NCBI RefSeq assembly: GCF_002940665.1
Contig: NZ_MIGY01000001.1
Location: forward strand, 124,001 to 188,000
DNA: 64,000 nt
Origin: Xanthomonas arboricola
Lineage (GTDB): Bacteria; Pseudomonadota; Gammaproteobacteria; Xanthomonadales; Xanthomonadaceae
Direction: 5' to 3'
Part shown: one piece after another, positions 54,814 through 64,000 of the stretch
Layout: each line of letters begins with the position of its first letter
Position numbering within the stretch: the stretch's first letter is position 1
The notes under the pieces: generated by a model
Database searches by the model: none
What the model was told of the DNA's origin: nothing
Seen by the model: the letters and a program-made list of their open reading frames with translations, nothing else
Position numbers and translations under genes: made by a program

Positions 54814-56097
54814 ATGCGCCCCACCCTTCTCTCCTGCAGCTGCGCGCTGGACGGCCCGGTACTGGTCGTTGACGACAGCGTGGTTCAGCGCGAACACGCG
54901 ATGGCGCTGTGCCGCCAGCTCGGCGCCGTGGCGGTCGACGGCGCGGTCGACGGCCACGCCGCGCTGGCCTGGCTGGGCAGTGCGATTGCGCCGTCGCTGC
55001 TGCTGATCGACCTGGAAATGCCGGGCATGGACGGCGTACAGCTGCTTGATGCGCTTGCGCGCGGCAAGTACGCCGTGCCGGTGGTCGTGGTCTCTCAACG
55101 CGGTGGCGCCTTGATCGATGCGGTGACGCAGCTCAGCCGCAGCGCCGGCGTGCACGTGCTCGGCGGCATCGAAAAGCCGATGCAGCTACAGGATCTGGCC
55201 AACGTGCTGGAATGCGAACCGGAACCGGCCACAAACGCGCCTACGTTTGCACAGGCGGCGATTTCGCCGCTGATGTCCAGCGGTGGCGCGGCGGCATCGC
55301 GGCTTGACCGGGCCATGCGCCGCGGTGAAATCCGCGTGGCCTACCAACCCAAACTCGATCTCAGGGATGGCCGTCTGCGCGGTGTGGAAGCGCTTGCCCG
55401 CTGGCGTCGTCCGCAAGGCGACATGATCGGACCGGACCGCTTCATTCCGCTGGCAGAACGCGAAGGCCTGATCCATGCATTGACCCAGCAGGTGATCGAC
55501 CTGGCGGTCGCGCAACTGGTGGACTGGCGTGCAGAAGGCTTCGAGCTGAGCCTGGCGTTGAACCTGTCGCCCAATTTGCTTGGGGAGCAGGGCTTTCTTG
55601 AACAACTGTGCGGCAAGCTGAGCGACAACGGCCTGAGCCCTGCCGATCTGGTGCTGGAACTCACCGAAAGCGCCATCGTGGAGCCGACCAATGCCTTGAG
55701 CATGCTGGCGCGTCTGCGTCTGCATGGGTTCGGCCTGTCGATCGACGACTACGGCACGGGCTTTTCCTCGCTGCAGCGCCTGGCCAGCATTCCCTTCACC
55801 GAACTCAAGCTGGATCGCAGCTTTGTGCATGCCGCCCATCGCAGCCGCAGTCAACGCACCGTGCTCGAATCCACGCTGGAACTGGCGCACCGGCTCGAAC
55901 TCACCGCCGTGGCCGAGGGCGTGGAAACGCCGGACGACTGGCGCATGCTGCGCGAGCTGGGCTGCGATCTGGCGCAAGGCTATCTGATGGGTTCGCCGAT
56001 GCCCGGGCCGATGCTATCGGAATGGTGGCGCGAACACGCCGTGCGCATCGCACGCCTGTGCGGCGACGTGCTGCCCAGCGATGCGGATGTTGCCTGA
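54814..56097 (+). CDS. REC-EAL response regulator, probable c-di-GMP phosphodiesterase
   Basis: This 427-residue protein has an N-terminal receiver (VLVVDDSVVQ, phospho-acceptor in LLIDLEMPGMDG, signalling KPMQ) and a C-terminal EAL domain. Catalytic residues for c-di-GMP hydrolysis are kept: EAL in GVEALARW, Asn in LALNLS, LELTES, IDDYGTGFSSL, Lys in ELKLDRSF and AEGVET. AAGGA precedes ATG 54814, so this start is chosen over 54787. In the absence of cheY it is the natural output target of CheA in this operon. Confidence 0.88.
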   Translation: MRPTLLSCSCALDGPVLVVDDSVVQREHAMALCRQLGAVAVDGAVDGHAALAWLGSAIAPSLLLIDLEMPGMDGVQLLDALARGKYAVPVVVVSQRGGALIDAVTQLSRSAGVHVLGGIEKPMQLQDLANVLECEPEPATNAPTFAQAAISPLMSSGGAAASRLDRAMRRGEIRVAYQPKLDLRDGRLRGVEALARWRRPQGDMIGPDRFIPLAEREGLIHALTQQVIDLAVAQLVDWRAEGFELSLALNLSPNLLGEQGFLEQLCGKLSDNGLSPADLVLELTESAIVEPTNALSMLARLRLHGFGLSIDDYGTGFSSLQRLASIPFTELKLDRSFVHAAHRSRSQRTVLESTLELAHRLELTAVAEGVETPDDWRMLRELGCDLAQGYLMGSPMPGPMLSEWWREHAVRIARLCGDVLPSDADVA

Positions 56098-56098
56098 C

Positions 56099-56905
56099 AT
56101 GAGCACGGCCACCGCCATCACCGAACAGGAATTCGGCCGCTTCCAGCGCTTCATCTTCGAAGCGGCCGGCATCAGCATTTCTCCCGGCAAGAAGGCCATG
56201 TTATGCGGCCGCCTGGGCAAGCGCCTGCGCGAACATCAGTTCAGCAACTACACGCAATATCTGCAGTTGCTGGAAGGCCGGCAGGACCGCGCCGAGATCC
56301 AGACCGCGATCGATCTGCTGACCACCAACGAAACCTACTTCTTCCGCGAGCCCAAGCACTTCGAGCTGCTGCGCAGGCTGGCCGGCGAACATCGCGGCGG
56401 CCTGCCGTTCCGCTGCTGGAGCGCGGCCAGTTCCAGCGGCGAAGAAGCCTACAGCATGGCGATGGTGCTGGACGACACCTTGCAGGGGCGTCCGTTCGAC
56501 GTGGTGGGCACCGACATCAGCACCCGCGTACTGGCCAAGGCGCGTACCGGACATTACGCGCTGCAACGCATCGACGGCATTCCGCAGGCGTATCTCAAGC
56601 GCTATTGCCTACGTGGTCAGGGCGAGTACGACGGCACACTGCTGGTGGAACGCCGCCTGCGCGACCGGGTCAAGTTCGTGCATGCCAACCTCAATACGGC
56701 ATTGCCGATACTGGGTAGCTTCGATGCAATCTTCCTGCGCAATGTGATGATCTATTTCAACGGTCAGACCAAGCGCGAGGTCATCCTACGTGTGCTGTCC
56801 AACCTCAAATCAGGTGGATACTTCTGCATCGGTCATTCGGAAAGCCTGAGCGAACTCGACATCGGCCTGGTGCAGGTGGCACCCTCGATCTTCCGCAAGG
56901 CCTGA
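56099..56905 (+). CDS. cheR: Chemoreceptor methyltransferase CheR
   Basis: This 268-residue enzyme methylates glutamates of the receptor using AdoMet. The helical N-terminal domain is followed by [14 protein letters not shown], the AdoMet motif [22 protein letters not shown] and FLRNVMIYF. It starts two bases after the REC-EAL stop; an upstream in-frame ATG at 56081 overlaps that gene. No C-terminal TPR is present. Confidence 0.94.
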   Translation: MSTATAITEQEFGRFQRFIFEAAGISISPGKKAMLCGRLGKRLREHQFSNYTQYLQLLEGRQDRAEIQTAIDLLTTNETYFFREPKHFELLRRLAGEHRGGLPFRCWSAASSSGEEAYSMAMVLDDTLQGRPFDVVGTDISTRVLAKARTGHYALQRIDGIPQAYLKRYCLRGQGEYDGTLLVERRLRDRVKFVHANLNTALPILGSFDAIFLRNVMIYFNGQTKREVILRVLSNLKSGGYFCIGHSESLSELDIGLVQVAPSIFRKA

Positions 56906-56919
56906 GCCAAGGATCCGAC

Positions 56920-58029
56920 GTGTCGACAGCCTTCAATCGCCCTGCCGCCAGCCCCAATCCCATCAAGGCCATGGTCGTCGACGACTCGGCGGTGGTGCGC
57001 CAGGTGTTGGTCAGCGTGCTTAACGACGCACCCGACATCGAGGTCATCTCTACTGCGGCCGACCCGTTGCTGGCCATCGAAAAGATGCGCAAGCAATGGC
57101 CGGACGTGATCGTGCTGGATGTGGAAATGCCGCATATGGATGGCATCACCTTCCTGCGCAAGATCATGAGCGAGCGCCCCACACCGGTGGTGATCTGTTC
57201 GACGCTCACCGAGAAAGGCGCACGCGTCACCATGGATGCCCTGGCTGCCGGTGCGGTGGCAGTGGTGACCAAGCCACGGTTGGGACTCAAGCAATTCCTC
57301 ACCGACTCGGCCGAGGAACTTGTCAATACGGTGCGCAGCGCCGCACGCGCCAACGTCAAACGGCTGGCCTCCCGCGTTGCCGCAGCGCCACTGGAAGCCG
57401 AGGTCAAGCACACCGCCGATGTGATCTTGCCCGCGCAAAGCGGCCGCGCGCTGGCGCAGACCACCGAGCGCATCGTTGCCATCGGCACCTCCACCGGCGG
57501 CACCCAGGCACTGGAAGAAGTGCTGACTGCACTGCCACGCGTCTGCCCCGGCATCGTGATCGTGCAGCACATGCCGGAGAAATTCACCGCCGCCTTCGCC
57601 GCGCGCCTCAACGGCCTGTGTCAGATCGCGGTGAAAGAGGCCGCCAACAACGACCGGGTGATGCCGGGCCGCGCACTGATCGCGCCGGGCGGCAAGCATC
57701 TGCTGCTGCGCCGCAGTGGCGCGCAATATTTTGTCGAAGTGATGGAAGGGCCGCCGGTCAACCGGCATCGTCCGTCGGTGGATGTGCTGTTCCGCTCGGC
57801 CGCGCGTGCGGCCGGCAGCAATGCGTTGGGCATCATCATGACGGGCATGGGCGACGACGGTGCCGCTGGCCTGCTGGAAATGCGCCAGGCCGGCGCGCGT
57901 ACCGTGGCGCAGGACGAACACACCAGCATCGTGTTCGGCATGCCCAAGGAGGCGATCAAACGCGGCGGCGCCGACCGCATCCTGCCGCTGGGCGCGATGG
58001 CACGCGAGATCGTGACACAGTTGCAGTGA
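56920..58029 (+). CDS. cheB: Chemoreceptor methylesterase CheB
   Basis: This 369-residue protein removes methyl groups from the receptor (or deamidates it) when phosphorylated. The receiver has VVDDSAVVR and phospho-acceptor Asp67 ([13 protein letters not shown]); the esterase triad is Ser in [10 protein letters not shown], His in VQHMPEKF and Asp in [10 protein letters not shown]. The GTG start is preceded by AAGGATCC. It closes the operon. Confidence 0.95.
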   Translation: MSTAFNRPAASPNPIKAMVVDDSAVVRQVLVSVLNDAPDIEVISTAADPLLAIEKMRKQWPDVIVLDVEMPHMDGITFLRKIMSERPTPVVICSTLTEKGARVTMDALAAGAVAVVTKPRLGLKQFLTDSAEELVNTVRSAARANVKRLASRVAAAPLEAEVKHTADVILPAQSGRALAQTTERIVAIGTSTGGTQALEEVLTALPRVCPGIVIVQHMPEKFTAAFAARLNGLCQIAVKEAANNDRVMPGRALIAPGGKHLLLRRSGAQYFVEVMEGPPVNRHRPSVDVLFRSAARAAGSNALGIIMTGMGDDGAAGLLEMRQAGARTVAQDEHTSIVFGMPKEAIKRGGADRILPLGAMAREIVTQLQ

Positions 58030-58056
58030 CGCGCGGCACGCGAAAAAACAGCAGAA

Positions 58057-59619
58057 CTATAGCTGCGACTCCAGCGGCAACCAGCCCATCACCGTCACCG
58101 CACCACGTCGCCACACGCTCGCTGCCGGCTCCTGCGACCATACCTCGGGCGGTTGTGCCGCATCGTCGTGCCAGCGCAGCTCGCCCTGATCCAGGGTCAC
58201 GCGGTAACTCAACGGCGCACTGATCTTGCGGTTGTAGACCTGCTCCAGTTGCGCCGCCACTGCGCGATCGTTGAACAGCAGGCCCATCTCGGTATTGAGG
58301 TTCATCGAGCGCGGATCCAGATTGAACGAGCCGATAAAGCCGCTGCTGTCGTCCACCACGAATGCCTTGGTGTGCAGGCTGGCACCGCTTGAGCCGAACA
58401 GGCTGCCGTCCGGCTTGCCCATCGGCTTGAGCTCGTGCAGACGCACGCCTTGCGTCAGCAAGGGCACGCGGTAATCGGCATAGCCGCTGTGTACGGCAAC
58501 CACATCGTTTGCAGCCAGCGAGTTGGTCAACACGCTGACGCGCACATTGCGCCGACGCAACTGGTCGATCCAGCGCATGCCTTCCTCGCCCGGCACGAAG
58601 TACGGCGAGATCACCTTCAGTTCGTGCTGCGCACGCGCCATCTCGCCGATCAAGACCGGCGTCATCCAGTCCGCCTGCGGCGATGCGCCATCGGCCTTTT
58701 CCGGCGGGTCGGAGACGATCCGCGCCTGATCCAGCCAATGCACCTGGCGCTGGCCCTGCGTCAAGGCCTGCACGCTCGGCGATTGACGCAGCCGCTCCAC
58801 ATAGGGATGCGCGCGTGCCGATTCCAGGCCGGCGTCCAGACTGCCGCGCAACGCATCCAGCGCCTGCGGCTGTGCGGTCACCAGCGCGGCCAGCGGCAAC
58901 GCGTTGGGGCTGTTCCAGTACGCATCGAAGACCTGTTCGGCGTGGCCGACGGCCGGCCCCATCAAGGCCGCATCCATGTCCATGAAGTTGGTGTCGCGCG
59001 CCGCATCGAAGTACTCGTCGCCCACGTTGCGGCCGCCCACCACCGCCATCCGGCCATCGGCAATCCAGGCCTTGTTGTGCATGCGTCGATTGATGCTGAA
59101 CATGCGCAGCACCATCTCCACGCCGCGCATCAGCGTGCCTTCGCGCGCACGGGTGGGGTTGAACAGACGGATTTCGATCATCGGGTGGCTGTCCAGCGCC
59201 GCCAGTATCGAATCGCTGCCATGGATATTCATGTCGTCCAGCAGCAGGCGCACGCGCACGCCGCGATCGGCCGCATGCAGCAGTTCGTTGTGCAGCAGGT
59301 TGCCGGTGAAGTCCGCATGCCAGATGTAGTACTGCAGATCCAGGCTGCGGCCGGCCGCACGCGCGGTGAGCGCACGCACCGCGAATGCATCGACGTTGTC
59401 GGGCAGGATCACCATGCCGGTCTGATCGGCATGTGCCTGCTGCAGCGGCGCGACGACCTGATCGATCGGCGTTGCGATCGCCGTGGCAGGCAGCGCATGG
59501 CTCACTGCGCCACGCTGACGATCGGCAAAGCGTCCATAGCCGTACAACGACAGCACGCTGCCCGGCACCAGGACCAGCACACCGATCCCGATCGCTTTGA
59601 AGATCTTTCGTCTTGTCAC
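58057..59619 (-). CDS. Phospholipase D-family protein, cardiolipin-synthase-like
   Basis: This 520-residue membrane-anchored enzyme has one N-terminal transmembrane helix and two HKD motifs, HNKAWIADGR and HTKAFVVDDS, each with the HxKxxxxD pattern and a following GGRN or GSFN. Such proteins make or remodel phospholipids such as cardiolipin. GTG 59619 is preferred because AGGGGGGG lies six bases upstream; ATG 59637 is the alternative. It converges on cheB with 27 bases between. Confidence 0.9.
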   Translation of the reverse strand: MTRRKIFKAIGIGVLVLVPGSVLSLYGYGRFADRQRGAVSHALPATAIATPIDQVVAPLQQAHADQTGMVILPDNVDAFAVRALTARAAGRSLDLQYYIWHADFTGNLLHNELLHAADRGVRVRLLLDDMNIHGSDSILAALDSHPMIEIRLFNPTRAREGTLMRGVEMVLRMFSINRRMHNKAWIADGRMAVVGGRNVGDEYFDAARDTNFMDMDAALMGPAVGHAEQVFDAYWNSPNALPLAALVTAQPQALDALRGSLDAGLESARAHPYVERLRQSPSVQALTQGQRQVHWLDQARIVSDPPEKADGASPQADWMTPVLIGEMARAQHELKVISPYFVPGEEGMRWIDQLRRRNVRVSVLTNSLAANDVVAVHSGYADYRVPLLTQGVRLHELKPMGKPDGSLFGSSGASLHTKAFVVDDSSGFIGSFNLDPRSMNLNTEMGLLFNDRAVAAQLEQVYNRKISAPLSYRVTLDQGELRWHDDAAQPPEVWSQEPAASVWRRGAVTVMGWLPLESQL

Positions 59620-59774
59620 TGCAGCCCCCCCTGCCATTCGGAGCGCGGCAGTCTAGACGCTGCGCAGGCAGCCCGATGTGCAGATGCAGCAAGAATCATG
59701 CGCTACAAAGCCGTTGAAACGCGCGGTTGCTGCCGCACGCGCGGCAGCAACCGCGCGTGCGGCAGGCGCGCCGA

Positions 59775-61874
59775 TCACCAGATCGCAACGCGATCCTTGT
59801 CCGCACGGACCATCGCATCGCCAGGCCTGCACTGGAATGCCTGCGCAAATGCCGGCATGTTCGAGGGCGCAGCATTGGCGCGGAAATTGGCCGGCGCATG
59901 CGGGTCGGTGTTCAGGCGCACGCGCAATTCACCGTCGGTGAAGTTGCGGCGCCACACCGTGGCCCAGTTCATGAAGAAGCGCTGGTCCTGGGTATAACCG
60001 TCGATGTCCTTGCCGGCGTCGGGTTGTTCCTTCAACGCCACCTGCAGCGCGTCGTAGGCCACGGTGAGGCCACCCAGGTCGCCGATGTTCTCGCCCAGGG
60101 TCAGCTTGCCTTTGACGCGTACGCCGGGAATCGCCTCATAGCCGTCGAACTGCGCCACCAGCTGGTCGGTGCGCTGGGTGAACAGCTTGCGGTCCGCGTC
60201 GGTCCACCAGGTATCGAAATTGCCCTTGGCATCGAACTGGCTGCCCGAGTCGTCGTAGCCATGCATCATCTCGTGCCCGATCACCGCACCGATACCGCCG
60301 TAATTCAACGCTGCATCGGCCTTGGGGTCGAAGAACGGCGGCTGCAGGATCGCCGCCGGAAACACGATCTCGTTGCGCGTGGCGTTGTAGTAGGCGTTGA
60401 CCGTCTGCGGGGTCATATGCCACTCGCGCTTGTCGACCGGTTTGCCGATCTTGTCCAGCATGTAGCGATAGTTGAATGCCTGCGCCGCCTGCATGTTGGC
60501 CAGGAAACCATCGCCACGGGTTTCCAGGCCCGACCAGTCGCGCCATTGATCCGGGTAACCGATCTTGGGCGTGAAGCTGGCCCACTTTTCCAGCGCGCGC
60601 TGCTTGGTGTCCGCGCTCATCCAGTCGAGCTTTTCCAGCCGTGCCTTGAGCGCCACCGAGAGGTTCTGCACCAGCTGCTGCATCTGCTGCTTGGACTCGG
60701 CCGGGAATGCGGACTGCACGTACAACTGGCCCAGGGCCTCGCCCATCGCCTCGTTGACCGCGTTCAAGGTGCGCTTCCAGCGCGGCAGCATGTCCTGCTG
60801 GCCACGCAGCGTCTTGGCATAGAAATCGAAGTTGGCCTGCTCGAACGGTTTGGCCAGGTACGGCGCTGCCCCATCCACGCTGTGGAAACGCAGGTACGCC
60901 TTCCAGGTCTCCACCGGCGTGTCGGCCAGCATCGCATCGAACTCGGCGAAGTAACCCGGCTGGCTCAGCGAGAAAGTCCCTGCCGGAACCTTCAGGGCGC
61001 TGAAGAATGCCTGCCAATCGAAGTGCGGTGTGATGGCATTGGCGCCGGCCACATCGACCGGGTTGTAGCGCTTGGCCGGATCGCGCAGTTCGATGCGCGA
61101 CAGCGAGGCATTGGCCAGGCGCGTTTCGAACGCCATCACCGCCTTGGCCTGGGTTGCCGCCTGCGCTGCTGCAATGCCGGACAGTTCCAGCACGCGCGCG
61201 ATGTAGGCCACGTACTGCTCACGGATCCTGGCCTGCGCCGGATCGGTGTAATAGCCCTTTTCCGGCAGCCCCAGACCGCCCTGGCCTGCGTAGGCGATCA
61301 TCTGCTCGGAATTCTTGTAGTCGGCGTTGGCGCCGAACGAGAACATGAACCCCTGGCCCTTTGCATAGCTGTCGCGCAACCATGCGGCGATGGCCGGCAC
61401 ATCGGTCAGCGCATCGATCGCCTTCAGCTGCGGCTGCAGCGGCGTGATGCCGGCCTTGTCGATCGCCGCTTCGTCCGAGCCGGTGCGCCACAGGTCGGCG
61501 ATCTTGGCATCCACCGAGCCGGCCGACAGGTTGCCGCGCGCCAGTTGCTCCACCAGCGCGTGCTGGATGGTCAGCGAACGCTCGGCCAGCACTTCGAAAC
61601 TGCCCCAGCTGGTGCGGTCCGATGGCACCGGATTGGCCTTGAGCCACTTGGCGTTGACGAAGCCGTTGAGGTCCTGGCACGCGTTGATGGCCGGATCCAG
61701 GTCGTTGATGCCGAAGGCCACGATCGGTGCATCGAGCTTGGACACATCCACCCTGGTTGGCACTGCCGGCGTTGCGGCCGGTGCCGGCCTGGCAGTGTCG
61801 TCGGAACCGCCACACGCCGCGAGCGTCACCGCGATGGCCACCGCAAGCGACAGCGTCGCGAATTTGCTCAACAT
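59775..61874 (-). CDS. M13-family zinc metallopeptidase, lipoprotein (PepO-like)
   Basis: This 699-residue envelope peptidase has a lipoprotein leader (VTLAACG) and the M13 motifs: HEMMH at 534-538, ENIGDLGG with third zinc ligand Glu595, and VNAYYN for substrate binding. The C-terminal sequence ends CRPGDAMVR with the family tryptophan. It cleaves oligopeptides in the periplasm or cell surface. ATG 61874 starts the leader; a weak GGAG lies 13 bases upstream. Confidence 0.94.
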   Translation of the reverse strand: MLSKFATLSLAVAIAVTLAACGGSDDTARPAPAATPAVPTRVDVSKLDAPIVAFGINDLDPAINACQDLNGFVNAKWLKANPVPSDRTSWGSFEVLAERSLTIQHALVEQLARGNLSAGSVDAKIADLWRTGSDEAAIDKAGITPLQPQLKAIDALTDVPAIAAWLRDSYAKGQGFMFSFGANADYKNSEQMIAYAGQGGLGLPEKGYYTDPAQARIREQYVAYIARVLELSGIAAAQAATQAKAVMAFETRLANASLSRIELRDPAKRYNPVDVAGANAITPHFDWQAFFSALKVPAGTFSLSQPGYFAEFDAMLADTPVETWKAYLRFHSVDGAAPYLAKPFEQANFDFYAKTLRGQQDMLPRWKRTLNAVNEAMGEALGQLYVQSAFPAESKQQMQQLVQNLSVALKARLEKLDWMSADTKQRALEKWASFTPKIGYPDQWRDWSGLETRGDGFLANMQAAQAFNYRYMLDKIGKPVDKREWHMTPQTVNAYYNATRNEIVFPAAILQPPFFDPKADAALNYGGIGAVIGHEMMHGYDDSGSQFDAKGNFDTWWTDADRKLFTQRTDQLVAQFDGYEAIPGVRVKGKLTLGENIGDLGGLTVAYDALQVALKEQPDAGKDIDGYTQDQRFFMNWATVWRRNFTDGELRVRLNTDPHAPANFRANAAPSNMPAFAQAFQCRPGDAMVRADKDRVAIW

Positions 61875-62124
61875 CGTTCCATTCTCCAAGGCATGCGACC
61901 GCATCAGACGCAGTCAAAAAAGTGGGCTATCAACGCAGACACACCAACCACACCATCATCGCAGCGGCACCGCAAGATCCTGACGTCCGGTGCCACGCCT
62001 TGGCGAAGAACACGCAACGCCCAACCGCGCACTCCGCGGTGCCTGTGCACGCGCGTGCCGGCGCTCTCTACTTCCGCGGAAAACCACCCAGCAGCCCGGC
62101 GCAGCAGCGCGCCATCGACTGCGG

Positions 62125-62442
62125 TCATTTGCGCGCGTACACCGGTGCCATCAGCAGATACACCGGATACGCCAGCACCATCAGCACCAGCGCGGCCTCA
62201 TGCCCGGACGCCGCTTCCGCCCAGGATTCCATCTGTCGCGACGGCCCGAAAAAACCAAACGCCAGCAGCACGACACCCATGACACAGATCAGCAGCGTCA
62301 GGCCCATCGCCGAAGCGGATACGCTGCCCCGGGCCAGCAACGCGAACGCAGCGCTGCCACCTGCCAACAGCAACCCCAACGTCACCAGATACGCGCGGCA
62401 GTAGGTGGCACTCATCTGTTGCCTGTTACGCTTGCTGGACAT
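62125..62442 (-). CDS. Small three-helix membrane protein
   Basis: This 105-residue protein has three hydrophobic segments (about 18-37, 44-64 and 81-101) and a basic start MSSKRNRQQ. AGGGGAG lies five bases before ATG 62442 and two bases before the tandem ATG at 62445, so 62442 is chosen. I do not recognise a family. It lies between the M13 peptidase and gpmA on the same strand. Confidence 0.7.
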   Translation of the reverse strand: MSSKRNRQQMSATYCRAYLVTLGLLLAGGSAAFALLARGSVSASAMGLTLLICVMGVVLLAFGFFGPSRQMESWAEAASGHEAALVLMVLAYPVYLLMAPVYARK

Positions 62443-62566
62443 CATGTCTCCCCTGCAAGAACACACGCTCGCGTGTCAGATGCGGAGCGCGCACTCGAGC
62501 GCGCGCTGCGAACCCCACGCCACGCTGCGCGCGTCATGCATGCAGCGCAGCCAGCGGATGCGACGA

Positions 62567-63316
62567 TTATTTTGCCTTGCCCTGATTGGCCACCGCTTCG
62601 GCGGCGCGCTTGGCCGCTTCCTGGTCGCCCAGATAGCGGTAGCTCTGTACCTGCAGGTTGTCGTCCAGCTCGAACAGCAACGGGATGCCGGTCGGGATGT
62701 TGAGCTCCAGGATCTGCTCGTTGGAGACAGCGTTGAGGTATTTATACAGCGCACGCAGCGAGTTGCCGTGCGCAGTCACCAGCACGGTCTGCCCGGCCTT
62801 CAACTGCGGCGCGATCGCGTCGTGCCAGTAGGGCAACACGCGCACCAGCGTGGTCGCCAGCGACTCGGTGCCCGGCAAGGCATTGCGGTCCAGCGTGGCG
62901 TAACGACGGTCGTGACACGGATGGCCCGGGTCGTCAACGTCCATCGCCGGCGGCGGGATGTCGTAGGAACGGCGCCAGATCTTGACCTGCTCTTCGCCGT
63001 GCTTGGCGGCCGTCTCGGCCTTGTCCAGCCCCTGCAGGCCACCGTAGTGGCGCTCGTTGAGGCGCCAGCTCTTGGACACCGGCAACCAGTCCTGGTCGAG
63101 TTCCTTCAATGCGCCCTGCAACGTATGGATGGCGCGCTTGAGCACCGAGGTGTGCGCCACATCGAACTGCAGGCCTTCGTCCTTCATCAGCTTGCCGGCC
63201 GCAGCGGCTTCCTGGCGACCTTGCTCGGTGAGCTCCACATCCACCCAGCCGGTGAAACGGTTGTCCAGGTTCCATTGGCTCTGGCCATGGCGCAGCAGTA
63301 CGAGTTTACGGGTCAC
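62567..63316 (-). CDS. gpmA: 2,3-bisphosphoglycerate-dependent phosphoglycerate mutase
   Basis: This 249-residue glycolytic enzyme interconverts 3- and 2-phosphoglycerate. The phospho-histidine motif is [12 protein letters not shown]; the second histidine is in [10 protein letters not shown], and [15 protein letters not shown] is the family signature. Length matches GpmA. The start ATG at 63316 faces the nfi gene across 103 bases. Confidence 0.96.
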   Translation of the reverse strand: MTRKLVLLRHGQSQWNLDNRFTGWVDVELTEQGRQEAAAAGKLMKDEGLQFDVAHTSVLKRAIHTLQGALKELDQDWLPVSKSWRLNERHYGGLQGLDKAETAAKHGEEQVKIWRRSYDIPPPAMDVDDPGHPCHDRRYATLDRNALPGTESLATTLVRVLPYWHDAIAPQLKAGQTVLVTAHGNSLRALYKYLNAVSNEQILELNIPTGIPLLFELDDNLQVQSYRYLGDQEAAKRAAEAVANQGKAK

Positions 63317-63419
63317 TACGGTTCTCCGATTGGGGGCCGATCAGCCTGCGATTGTAACGGCAGCCAGCGCATCGCAGGCGTGCACGACACCGCCACGGCC
63401 GGCGCGCGATGCTGCGGCC

Positions 63420-64000
63420 ATGCAAACGATCGATCCCGTCTTTGCCGGTTGGGATGGCAGCGTCACCCAGGCGCGACAGTTGCAACAGCAACTGGCACAC
63501 CGCGTGGTGCTGCAGGACCAGCCCGGCGCAACACCGCAGCTGCTCGCCGGCTTCGACGTCGGCTTCGAAGACGACGGCCAGACCACGCGCGCGGCCGCGG
63601 TGCTGCTGGATGCAGACACGCTGATGCCGCTGGAAACCCATGTCGCGCGCGTGCCCACCTCGATGCCGTACGTACCGGGGCTGCTCAGTTTTCGCGAGCT
63701 GCCGGCCTTGCTGCAGGCGCTGGCACTGCTCTCGCGCCCGCCTGATCTGGTCTTCATCGACGGCCAGGGCATCGCGCATCCGCGCAAGCTCGGCATCGCT
63801 GCACACTTTGGCGTGGTGACCGGCTTGCCCAGCATCGGCGTGGCCAAGCAACGCCTGGCAGGCAGCTTCGTCGAGCCAGGACCCGGGCGCGGCGACCATA
63901 GCCCGATCCTGTTGGGCGGCACGCAGATCGGCTGGGCGCTGCGCAGCAAGCTGCGCTGCAATCCGCTGATCGTCTCGCCTGGCCATCGCGTCTCGATGCA
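63420..64000 (+). CDS. nfi: Endonuclease V (3' end outside window)
   Basis: This gene encodes the inosine-specific endonuclease that nicks DNA after deaminated adenine. The visible 193 residues include the metal-binding residues: Asp in LAGFDVGF, Glu in [11 protein letters not shown] and Asp in [22 protein letters not shown] is the conserved wedge motif. The gene runs off the right edge. It is divergent from gpmA. Confidence 0.95.
   Translation, partial: MQTIDPVFAGWDGSVTQARQLQQQLAHRVVLQDQPGATPQLLAGFDVGFEDDGQTTRAAAVLLDADTLMPLETHVARVPTSMPYVPGLLSFRELPALLQALALLSRPPDLVFIDGQGIAHPRKLGIAAHFGVVTGLPSIGVAKQRLAGSFVEPGPGRGDHSPILLGGTQIGWALRSKLRCNPLIVSPGHRVSM

Noticed and set aside
58030..58056. A-rich run AAAAAA between cheB and the phospholipase gene as a terminator
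   Set aside because: No stable stem precedes the run on either strand.
61904..62128. 74-residue minus-strand frame between the M13 gene and the small membrane protein
   Set aside because: No ribosome site; the composition is that of random GC-rich sequence.
59727..62282. 851-residue plus-strand frame over the M13 peptidase
   Set aside because: The minus strand carries HExxH, ENxxDxGG and a lipobox; the plus frame is His/Arg/Gly-rich shadow.

Overview
The window is GC-rich (roughly two thirds G+C by eye), densely coded, single-chromosome-type DNA from a gammaproteobacterium of the Xanthomonas group. The assignment rests on the large TonB-dependent receptors with a TLDAVIVSG-type TonB box, a nucleotide pyrophosphatase that matches the crystallised X. 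axonopodis enzyme residue for residue around its nucleophile, the small protein bTHX with a lysine/alanine tail, and the gltX-zur and creBCD gene orders. I cannot name the species. I see no rRNA, tRNA, phage, complete insertion sequence or CRISPR array. Both ends cut genes: a DEAD-box helicase on the left and endonuclease V on the right.

Layout. 1-6.7 kb: RNA helicase, a broken ECF sigma factor, an S4 RNA-binding protein coupled to a small unknown, a ubiquinone-type FAD hydroxylase behind a perfect FNR-type palindrome, and small envelope proteins including a ClpP-like lipoprotein. 6.8-11.6 kb: alkylation repair (Ada/AlkA fusion overlapping Ogt), the NPP phosphodiesterase and a ClC transporter. 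11.8-18 kb: bTHX, a MerC-like membrane protein divergent from a ZnuD-like receptor with two Zur-like boxes between them, an MFS remnant and a second TonB receptor. 18-26.8 kb: aldo/keto reductases, an MFS exporter, LysR/AraC regulators and a cupin. 26.8-34.1 kb: a complete RND efflux operon bracketed by two TetR genes. 34.5-44.3 kb: zur-gltX, a nitrilase-family hydrolase with a GNAT enzyme, the creBCD two-component locus and rlmJ. 44.5-49.2 kb: another GNAT enzyme and mfd. 49.7-58 kb: a seven-gene chemosensory operon. 58-64 kb: a phospholipase D-type enzyme, an M13 metallopeptidase, gpmA and nfi.

How parts work together. The chemosensory operon has STAS, CheA, a receptor with three 90-residue tandem HAMP-like units and no periplasmic sensor, CheW, a REC-EAL protein, CheR and CheB, but no CheY. 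Its likely output is c-di-GMP breakdown rather than direct motor control. Zur, encoded at 34.5 kb, probably controls the receptor/MerC-like pair at 12.5 kb. Three long intergenic gaps (near 22, 34.4 and 45.3 kb) carry six copies of a 105-145 nt palindromic element whose arms vary concertedly, as expected for a structure-selected repeat. A separate GTAG-type REP-like hairpin lies at 25.5 kb.
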